Origin: Canna indica
Lineage: Eukaryota > Streptophyta > Magnoliopsida > Zingiberales > Cannaceae
Length of the DNA: 64,000 nt
Direction: 5' to 3'
NCBI GenBank assembly: GCA_034359265.1
Contig: CP136895.1
Span: 46,022,001 to 46,086,000 of the forward strand
Shown here in pieces: positions 55,966 through 64,000 of this stretch (position 1 is the stretch's first letter; every line of letters begins with the position of its first letter). The position numbers and the translations under genes were made by a program. Under the pieces are notes generated by a model that did no database searches, had not been told where the DNA came from, and saw only the letters and a program-made list of their open reading frames with translations.

Positions 55966-58650
55966 AAGGGTAATGGAAATTGAAGAGTTGAAGTTGACCA
56001 AGAAATTGAAGGAAGGATCCTTGCATGGTTGCAACTTCAAAGTCTTCACTTAGACTAGATGCCTTAGGTTTAAGAATTGACATCTAAATCACTTATTATC
56101 ATCACCTTTTCCTTACTTGTATGTTTGAAGTTGGTGTTTATGATACATGCTTAAAATTGATTGATTTTCCCCGCTCTTAATATATTTTAAATGATTTTTA
56201 ATTTTTGTTTGATTTTCGATCTCTTCGGAGACCTATGTAGCCTGTAATGGGCTCATGCGATCTTGCGGTTCTAAATCGTAAGCTCATTGTGGCCTTTCGG
56301 TTTTCAACCAATAGGAAGGGTTGGAGAACATATTTTCATTAATATTACATTTGTGATCTCTTAAAGTTCGTTTCGGATTCATGATTTCATTTAAAACGGA
56401 TTTCAAACTATCTAGCAAAGATGCATTTTGAAAATGATATTTGAATCACTCTTTGCTATTTGGTTTGGTTAGCTTGCTAGTTGCCTTAATTTCATTATCT
56501 ACTAATGAAGTCTACTTGCAAGTTGAAAATGTTAATGGAAGGCTATGTTATCTAAAAGAATTTGGAAAGAAAATGAAAAGTTTGGAAAAATTTCCAAGAA
56601 TGAGGTATGAGTTCGTTTTTGCAAAATCTTAATATAATTCTTGAATATTCATGCTTGATTTTGCATGACAAATCTATGAAATTTCATGAGTAGGTAAAAT
56701 TTTGATAACTTAGGCAATTTCATGATATGGATATTGAATGAAATTGGACTACTTTGAAATTTCTTATTAGAGATCTCATTTTGAGTAAACACCCAATGAA
56801 CATGTTTAGATACACACATGATATGATTCTAGGTGTTTAAACTTGAAAATTCATGTGTAGATGAAAAATGTGATAACTAGATCACATTAGGAGACTTAAG
56901 CTTGAAAAGTTTGACCCAAGTCAATAAATCAACTTGGACACTTTATTTTTAGTCCAAAATTCATAAACATGTTTAGGAATATGTATGACATGTTTTCAAT
57001 ATGGATAAAATGACATAGAGGTCATTTCATGATAACCTCTTTTGAACCAAGTTGACCCAAGTCAATAAATTGACTTAGAGGTCTCATTTTCAATCCATAT
57101 TTGAGGAACATGTTTAGATTTACTCATGTTAGGTATCCATAGGTTTAAGTTTGAAAAACCATGAGTAAATGATAAAATTGAAACTTAGCAAGTTTTATGA
57201 TAACTAGCTTAGTTTTGAATGAAATCATGCTAGGTTGATATCTTGACTTAAGGACATAATTTTCATTTCAAACTTGACATACACTCTTTACATGATCATT
57301 TTATGGTGTCATAAAAGTTTGAATGAAAATTGAGCATGTTTTGAAAAATGACTGAAAATTATGAAAATACCATTGAAATTTTAGTATTTTCAGTTATTTC
57401 TAGAAAGATATAGAAAAATCATTTTTAACTGATTCTTGAAACTGCACATTCACTGAAAAATCTAGTTTTTTCAATAAAAATTTCGAAAAGTTTTATCAAG
57501 AATATGATTTATAGTGGAATTTTGAAGTTGGATTTTAAAAATGCAAAGTATCATCCTTTTGAAATATCAATCTTTTCGATACTTTGATTTTTTGTCGAAA
57601 ACATCAAATGAAACTTGGTGCATACTATTTTGATTCGATTTCTAATATTGTTCTCACTATTCTTTGAGTAAAATTATTTCTAAAAATGATTTTGATAACT
57701 TGAGTGATATTCTGAAAAAATGAGCTTTTGGTTAAAATCAAGATCGATTGAAAAATAGACTTTAAAAATTCATTTTGAGTTCAAACTTGACACATGCATT
57801 TCAAATGACCATTCAGCGATATTGGAAAGTTTGAATAAAAAATGATAACTTTCGGAAAACATCTAAAATTTACGAAAATGCCCCTGGACTTTCAAGAATT
57901 TTATGATTTTATAGGAAACTGATTTTTTATGTATTTAAAAGTTTGATTTTTGAAAACTTAAAGTATACTTTGACCTATTTCAAAAAGTGACTTAGAAACC
58001 TCATTTTCAGCCCAAACTTGATTCATATACTTAGATTCACTCATGTTTGATGTCTAGATGCCTAAGATAGACAAAACATGAGTAGATAGCAAAATTTGAT
58101 ACTTAACCATTTCATACTTTCATGCCTACTTTGAATGAAATCGTACTAAGTTCATATTTTGATCAAATGACATTAGTTTCACCTCAAACTTGATATACAT
58201 GTTTTAAATGACCATATCTTAGTATTTTGAAAGTTTGAATGAAATCTAAAAATGTCATGAAAAAAATATGCTATTCACGAAAATATCCAAACTTGAGTGC
58301 ATACATGATTCTAAGTAAAAGATTTCATTTATCATTTCACGATATCATGTATGACTTAGTATCATATCAAATATTTGTTTTTCATCTCTTTGGTTGAGAT
58401 TTTTATATTTCATGAAAAATATATTTAGAGTCTCAACTTTGACTTGATTGACTTTTCTTGCTCTTTTTGATTGATGTCAAAAGGGGGAGAAAAATATAGG
58501 TAAAGGGGAAGAAAATATAGGAAAACCATGCATATAGATATGGGGAGTTCTATTATATAGATATGCATGTTGATATGGGGAGAAATCTCATGTTTGATAT
58601 CCTCTATGCTTAATTATAGATATTTTCTTAAGGATGTTTGTCATCATCAA
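55966..58650 (+). repeat. Non-coding interior of the family-B element, degenerate repeats
   Basis: About 2.7 kb occupies the place of pol without any recognisable domain. Related phrases recur: CAAACTTGACATACAC-type near 57280, 57780 and 58184, each followed by AAAGTTTGAATGAAA; GACCCAAGTCAATAAAT near 56919 and 57055; GAACATGTTTAGAT near 56796 and 57104. This suggests decayed tandem units of several hundred bp. CAAAAGGGGGAGAAAA near 58477 resembles an extra purine tract. Confidence 0.65.
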
Positions 58651-58662
58651 AAAGGGGGAGAT
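58651..58662 (+). other. Polypurine tract of the family-B element
   Basis: AAAGGGGGAG directly precedes the 3' LTR start TGTTGGCC. It would prime plus-strand DNA synthesis. Confidence 0.85.
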
Positions 58663-60026
58663 TGTTGGCCTAAGGTTTTCTACCTTGGTCTTAATCTCGG
58701 TTTTGATGATAATAAACATGGAACTAATGTTTCATTGAGATATCGGTTAGCGCACGATGTCCCCAATCGGAAAAATTGAACAAATTGGAGAAATCGGCAA
58801 GGACGCTCGTCGACGCTCGGGATTTTTCGGAAAGTAGAGTTTAGATTTATGGTGTCTAGTTTATATTGTAAATCCTCTTTATGATGCATAAGAACCCAAA
58901 AACCATTCCCGAATCCCAAATCATGAAAACCCAGAACCGCCCTGAAAATCACTAAGCCTAGGGAGCTCCTTGGAGGGCTATATGACCTAGACATTATCTT
59001 GACATAAAAAATGGCGGTAATTGTTCCTTGGCTACAAACTAGATAACGAGGTATTTTTAAAGATTTTTTGGAAGCCTTTAGCCTACCCATACTTGACCCG
59101 GGAAGTTAGAAAATTTTCGTTTTCCGAAAATTTGTACTAGACCCCAAAAACTAGATTTTGATTCTTAAGGATTTTGATTTTTTAGATATTTTTATTGAAT
59201 CCAAATGGGGGGTAATTCTTATATAACATTTATGCTTTAAAATTATTAACCAGTGTAGTCTGCCCAATTTCGGTCGACCGAAAGCTGCCAAAAATTGATA
59301 GTAGGTGCTTCGGTCGACCGATTGGTCGACCGAACTGCGGATGAAAAGAATCGCGAGTGCATTGGTCGACCAAATTACGGATCACTGATCTCGCGACTCA
59401 TTCGGTCGATTTGTCGATCGACCGAGCAGTGCGCATAACTCACAGACAGCCAGCGATCACTGGGCGGTCGATTTGTCGGTCGATCGAACAGTGCGCATAA
59501 CTCACAGAGAGCCAACGATCACTGGGCGGTCGATCGGTCGGTTGACCGACATGCGACCGAATGACAGAAATGGCTAGTTTTCTGCCCGTTGAGCCACCTG
59601 TTTCATTCCGTTTCTTCTTGGCTTTATAAATACCTAATCCTAAGCCTTCCTAAGAGACTTTTGATCACTCTTATACTTCATTGAGCCATTCTTGATCAAT
59701 TCTAAGCTTGATTGAGCGACAATTCTTGAAATCCCTAGTTTGATCTCTCATTCCTTGATATAGCCTTCAAAACTTCATCGATTCATCACCTTGAGGCATC
59801 AAGAGGACTAGGGAGTTTGGTGTAGAGCTAAGTAATTTATTGTTTGATTTATAACTCCATTTATTGTTGTATTTTGTTATTTATTTCATTGTAATTGAAC
59901 CTGTGTAAACCTAGGTTGCTAGGTTTGATTTGGTTGGTGGTTGTCTTGGTGTTAAGACTTAATTCCACCGTTGTAAACGCAGTTTACTAGGATTAGTTGA
60001 GTTATCCCTTAGGATTGAGGTGAGAA
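58663..60026 (+). repeat. Family-B 3' LTR, 3'-truncated
   Basis: It starts TGTTGGCCTAAGG, holds the palindrome array (59268-59560) and TATAAATA at 59625-59632, and matches 53621 onward until about 60026 (GGATTGAGGTGAG). There it joins Copia A sequence. The last ~370 bp present in the 5' copy are missing. Confidence 0.88.
59268..59560 (+). repeat. U3 palindrome array, family-B 3' LTR
   Basis: TTTCGGTCGACCGAAA and doublets such as TCGGTCGACCGATTGGTCGA recur with variable spacers. A ~61-bp unit containing CAGTGCGCATAACTCACAGA is tandemly repeated (59428 and 59489). The spacer AGCCAGCGATCACTGGGCGG is shared with family C. Confidence 0.85.
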
Positions 60027-60484
60027 CACCAATGAGAAGGAACTTACAATTGAGATCAAAACTACTGAGAACACTACTTAGACAGTTGAAACTGACATTG
60101 TGATTGTTGCTGAACACGATGATGAAAGAGGTGATACCAGAACCGAAAAGCCCGCAAAAGTACTTAAAAATCATCCCCTGCAGAATGTGATTGGAAATGT
60201 AAATGATGGAGTCAAGACCAGGAATCAATCAAGTAAGAATCATCAGGATATGATCAGATATTCCTGTTATATTTCCAAAGTTGAACAAAAAAATGTGAAG
60301 GAAGCCTTGAAAGATGAATACATGATTTTTGATATGAAAGAGGAGTTACAATAGTTCACCAGGAATGATGTATAAGAAATTGTTTCAATAATAGAAGGTC
60401 CTAAATGTTGTTTGGACCAAATGGATTTTCGAGAACAAATCTGATGAAGTAGACTGAAGAGTTGAATTATGAACAATTGCACAA
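60027..60484 (+). pseudogene. Copia element A: integrase/RT linker and start of RT
   Basis: The linker has NHPLQNVIGNVNDGV, then CYISKVEQKNVKEALKDEYM and WIFENKSDE, the start of the Copia RT domain, with stops near 60352, 60373 and 60456. It is cut by a minus-strand family-B LTR fragment at about 60485. The integrase that should precede it is missing. Confidence 0.8.
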
Positions 60485-61654
60485 GTTCAATTACAATGAA
60501 ATAAATAAGAAAATACAATAACAATTGGAGCAAAAATACAACAACACAAATACTTAGCTCCAACACAATGAATCCTAGCTCCTCTTGATGCCTTGATGAA
60601 GAATCAAATCAAGCCTAAAGGCAAACTCAAGAAAAATAAGGTAGAAAGCTAGGGTTTCAACAAAGATGGCTCAATCAAAGCTTATAGGTATCAAAGGATG
60701 TCTCATGAAACATTAGAAGGTCATAGGAAGGCTTACAAGGCCTAGTGGTGGTCGGGCACAACGGGTGAAAATGACTATTTTTCAAGCCGTTATACTGCCA
60801 GTCGCTTGTCCAATCGATCGTCGGTCGACCGATCGAGCGACCGCTGAGCAATCGAAGGTAATTTTCCGATTCTTGGCGAACTTCGATCGATTGAATTGGC
60901 TACTGCAAATTTTTCACCGCATTCGGTCGACCGAATTGGCTACTGCCATATTTTGGCATCGTTCAGTCGATCTAAATGTCTTCTCCTTCGGTCGGTCGAC
61001 CGAACTTGGGCAGGGCAGATTTCTTTGCTTGTTTGCTCGTTTTCTGGTTTCGTCTTCGCTAATAACTTTAAAACATAAATGTTATATAAGGATTATCCCC
61101 CATTTGGATTCGTTAAAAATATCTATAAAATCAAAATCCTTAAGAATCAAAATCTAGATTTTGGGGTCTAGTACAAATTTTTGAAAAACAGAAATTTCCA
61201 AATCTCCTGGGTCAAGTATGGGTATGCTAAAGGCTTCCAAAAATTCCTTAAATATATCTCGTTATCTAGTTTTTAGCCAAGGAACAATTACCGCCATTGT
61301 TTGTGTAAAGAAAATATCTAGGTCATATAGTACTCCAAGGAGCTCCCTAGCCTTAGTAAATATCAGGGCGGTTTTCGGGTTTTCATATTTTGGGATTTGG
61401 GATTGGTTTTTGGGTTCTTATGCATCATCATGAGGATTTACAATATAAACTAGACATCCTAAACCTAAACTCTAACTTTTTGAAGAATCCCGAGCGTCTA
61501 CGAGCGTCCTTGCCGATTTCTCTGATTTTTTCGATCGTGGACGTCGTGCGCTAACCGACTTGGAACCTGAAAGATTTCTCAATGAAACATTAGTTTCATG
61601 TTTGTTATCATCAAAACCAAGATTAAGACTAAGGTAAAAAATCTTAGGCCAACA
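60485..61654 (-). mobile_element. Family-B LTR fragment, minus strand
   Basis: On the plus strand it runs from the middle of the LTR tail (TTCAATTACAATGAAATAAA) to the terminus TTAGGCCAACA at 61654. It contains a palindrome array at about 60808-61003. The outer ~450 bp of the LTR are missing. It splits the RT of Copia A, where about 40 bp of RT are also lost. Confidence 0.8.
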
Positions 61655-62669
61655 ATTTGCACCAGTTGTTAGATTGGAATTAATCAGATTGCTTCTAGCC
61701 ATATCTTCCTATATGAAGTTTAAAATGTTCCAGATGTTAAAACAGTCGAAGGGTATATGTTAAAACAGCTGAAGTTTATCCTCCTGGATGTTAAAACAAC
61801 TTTCTTAAATAGGTTCCTCAACGAAGAAGTATATGTTGAACAGTCGGAGGGTTTTGAAGATCCTACACATCCTAATCATATATACAAACTGAAGAAAGCT
61901 ACTTTCTTTACATGCTTAAACAAGCACCTAAAGCCTGGTATTGAAGACTCACTGTTCCTTTTTTTGAAAGGTTACAAAAGAGGAAGTGGTGGCCATACTT
62001 TGTTCATCAAAAGAAAGGAGTCAGGACTACTAATTGCTCATATTTACGTAGATGACATTGTTTTTGGCTCAACTTCAGAAGCCCATGTGGAATAATTTAT
62101 AGAAGACATGAAATCTGAGTTCGAGATGAGCATGGTTGGAGAAATGAATTATTTCCTCAGTCTTCAAGTGAAGCAAACTAAAAAATGATTATTCATCTCT
62201 CAGAGTAAGTATGCTAAAAACTTGATTCATAAGTTTGGAATGGACAGTTCTAAGCCAGTTAGAACTCCTATCTCAACTCATGAAAAACTGAGCAAAAATG
62301 AAGAAGGCAAGAATGCTGATCCTAGTCTCTACAGAAGCATGATTGATAGTCTGTTATATCTGACAGCTAGCATACCTGATTTAAGTTTCAGTGTAGGATA
62401 ATGTGCTACATATCAGATAAATACAAATGAATCTCATCTCCAGGCAGTCAAAAGAATTCTGAAATATATTAAAGGTACTATAGATGTTGGACTATGGTAT
62501 TCTGTGGAATCTAATTTGTGTTTTATAGGCTTTACTGATATAGATTAGGCTGGAAACATTGATGATAGAAAGAGTACTGCAGGTGGATATTTCTATATTC
62601 AGTCAAATTTGGTGGCATGGTTGAGCAAGAAACAAAATTCTCTCTTTTTCTTTTGTAGAGGATGAACAC
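61655..62669 (+). pseudogene. Copia element A: RT and RNase H, broken
   Basis: It resumes with ICTSC/APVV-type RT sequence, then LNEEVYVEQSEGFEDPTHP and the catalytic HIYVDDIVFGST near 62038. FEMSMVGEMNYFLSLQVKQ, SKYAKNLIHKFGM and LYRSMIDSLLYLTAS follow. RNase H starts at AVKRILKYIKGTIDVGLWY (62446) and ends at WLSKKQNS, where a Gypsy LTR cuts it at 62670. A small duplication around TGTTAAAACAG (61735, 61761) and stops at 62093, 62186, 62398 and 62546 disable it. Its sequence character is SIRE-like (inference). Confidence 0.85.
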
Positions 62670-64000
62670 TGTCACACCCCAACTCAGGGTCACGTGACCG
62701 GCCGGGTATACGTGCCTATACCCCGAAGCCTAACCCATGCACATGCCAACATCATAAACAATAAGTAAATAACAGCTTTTAATAATAAAAGAACCAAAAC
62801 AGATTTTCATTTCAAAACAACAAGGTTCTAAATACATATCTCAAGTGCGGAAATAAATCGAAGAGCAACAGTTCTTTTAATAAATAAAATTGAATAAAAC
62901 GTGAATATCCCCACGGGACTACAACTCCAAATACCAAAATAAAAGTGCATGACAATATACTACAGACTCGACTACGACCACTAACTAGGATTGCTATGAG
63001 ATCATGTGGCTCCTCTGCCCTCCAACTGCGCCAAGTGCTCCAGCGCACCTCACCGGTTAGGCTCTGCAAAACAAAACAAAACAACGACAACGGGTGAGTT
63101 CAAAGAACTCAGTGAGCAGTTTTACCAACCCTCATAAATCAATGTCACAGAGATAACAAGAATATGTCGATCTCTGCAGAGGCAATGTCACAAAGGTGTG
63201 ACTAGCTACTAGGCCAACAGGCCACCCATGCCCACGACATCTAGTTCTTCAAAGAGGTGCATCAGGCCGAAGCCCTACCATTCCCAAAGGCAACGTCACC
63301 TAAAAATGTGCATCAGGTCGAGCCCTACCATGCCCAAAGGCAACATCGCCATCACAGAGGTGCATCGGGTCAAAGCCCTACCATGCCCAAAGGCAACATC
63401 ACCATCAATGAGGTGCATCGGGTCGAATCCCTACCATACCTAGAGGCAACATCACCGTCAAGAGGTGCACCAGGTCGAATCCCTACCATGCCCAAAGGCA
63501 ACATCACCATCAAGAGGTGCATCGGGTCGAATCCCTACCATGCCCAAAGGCAACATCACCATCAAGAGGTGCATCGGGTCGAATCCCTACCATGCCCAAA
63601 GGCAACATCACCATCAAGAGGTGCATTGGGTCGAATACCTACCATGCCCAAAGGCAACATCACCATCAAGAGGTGCATTGGGTCGAATCCCTACCATGCC
63701 TAAAGGTAACCGCGCACATATCAGGATAATCGGGGGCCCTCCGAACTTATCCTGCAGGTTGGGAATTTACATCCAACCACACGGGCGTAGCCCGTAACCC
63801 AGCTCCTAAATGAGCCGCTCCGCCATTCCCAAGGATATGGCGCATCAAGACCTAAGTCAAGATTCTCTTACGGTGTCCTAAGGGTGTCCTCACTATGAAG
63901 CGTCTCAACACTTCAAACCCGACCCTTACCCCTAAGACCCGCAACGTCATGAACCCGTATGGTTTTATTTCATGAATACCTTGTAAGTTGATTCATAACA
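62670..64000 (-). mobile_element. Gypsy-type LTR, minus strand, runs off the window
   Basis: It starts TGTCACACCCCAACTC, the reverse-strand LTR terminus shared with the Gypsy family at 7823, though internal sequence differs, so it is a related family. It interrupts Copia A RNase H at 62669/62670. It contains GGGTGAGTTCAAAGAACTCAGTGAGC (two short blocks also seen as ACTCAGTGAGCGGTT near 8243) and a minisatellite. No coding sequence; the other end lies beyond 64000. Confidence 0.75.
63254..63712. repeat. 52-bp minisatellite, about 9 units
   Basis: GAGGTGCATCGGGTCGAATC begins units at about 63254, 63306, 63357, 63410, 63462, 63514, 63566, 63618 and 63670. Each continues CCTACCATGCCCAAAGGCAA and CATCACCATCAA. 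The central units are nearly identical and the outer ones more diverged. Overlapping long frames exist only because the repeat lacks stops. Confidence 0.95.

Larger units (their letters stand above)
53026..60026 (+). mobile_element. Family-B element with gag only (TR-GAG-like), rearranged
   Basis: A plus-strand LTR part (53621-54456), a PBS, a gag region (54527-55965), about 2.7 kb of non-coding DNA, a purine tract and a 3' LTR (58663-60026) form one element. No protease, integrase, RT or RNase H is detectable. The 5' LTR is abnormal: its first half is present in inverted orientation (53026-53620) and the palindrome array between the halves is missing. The 3' LTR is cut short at about 60026. 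It lies between the two halves of Copia element A, so it was probably inserted in it. Confidence 0.75.

Noticed and set aside
63257..63703. 148-codon repetitive open frame, and two overlapping ones
   Set aside because: Artefact of the 52-bp minisatellite, which is stop-free in several frames; 52 is not a multiple of three, and the array is inside an LTR.

Overview
The window is angiosperm nuclear DNA. It holds plant-type Copia and Gypsy LTR retrotransposons primed by initiator-tRNA-Met-like sites, an En/Spm (CACTA) DNA transposon, an L1-type LINE with a C-terminal RNase H, MULE- and hAT-type MITEs, AT-rich intergenic DNA, and one intact two-exon plant gene. That gene is a 3-ketoacyl-CoA synthase (KCS) at 36.45-38.13 kb. 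Its GC-rich coding sequence would suit a monocot or a basal angiosperm, but I cannot name the species.

Layout. 0-7.7 kb: remnant of an LTR element with a tRNA-Met PBS, broken by a solo LTR (family B) and by a minus-strand non-coding LTR element with both LTRs (4402-7356). 7.7-18.4 kb: a minus-strand Gypsy LTR fragment facing a plus-strand Gypsy element of the same family (10368-18382, TSD AAATA). The two LTRs form a ~2.5 kb inverted repeat with a 77-bp loop. 18.4-21.6 kb: AT-rich repeats, an exon-like fragment and a long-TIR MITE. 21.6-34.8 kb: a complete but inactivated Copia element (family C, TSD CGAAT) carrying a 5.06-kb CACTA element inside its integrase/RT linker. 34.8-36.2 kb: a Gypsy remnant and spacer. 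36.2-38.3 kb: the KCS gene. 38.3-40.0 kb: a 397-bp MULE MITE with a perfect 9-bp TSD and a 500-bp hAT-like MITE. 42.0-47.9 kb: a nearly full-length L1-type LINE. 48.8-62.7 kb: family-B LTRs in both orientations (two solo LTRs, a gag-only element whose 5' LTR is partly inverted, and a truncated LTR) scattered within and beside a second, broken Copia element (A). 62.7-64 kb: a minus-strand Gypsy LTR with a 52-bp minisatellite, running off the window.

How it fits together. KCS is the only host gene I can support as functional; it should elongate very-long-chain fatty acids at the ER. Every transposon protein is broken except possibly the spliced TNPA-like gene of the CACTA element. The least ordinary signals are five: U3 arrays of the palindrome TTCGGTCGACCGAA just upstream of the TATA box in two Copia LTR families, with gain and loss of units between sister LTRs; the gag-only family-B element; its inverted half-LTR; a ~75-bp-arm hairpin upstream of the CACTA transposase; and the head-to-head Gypsy LTRs. 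I saw no tRNA, rRNA or convincing microRNA gene, and no evidence of a new enzymatic system.
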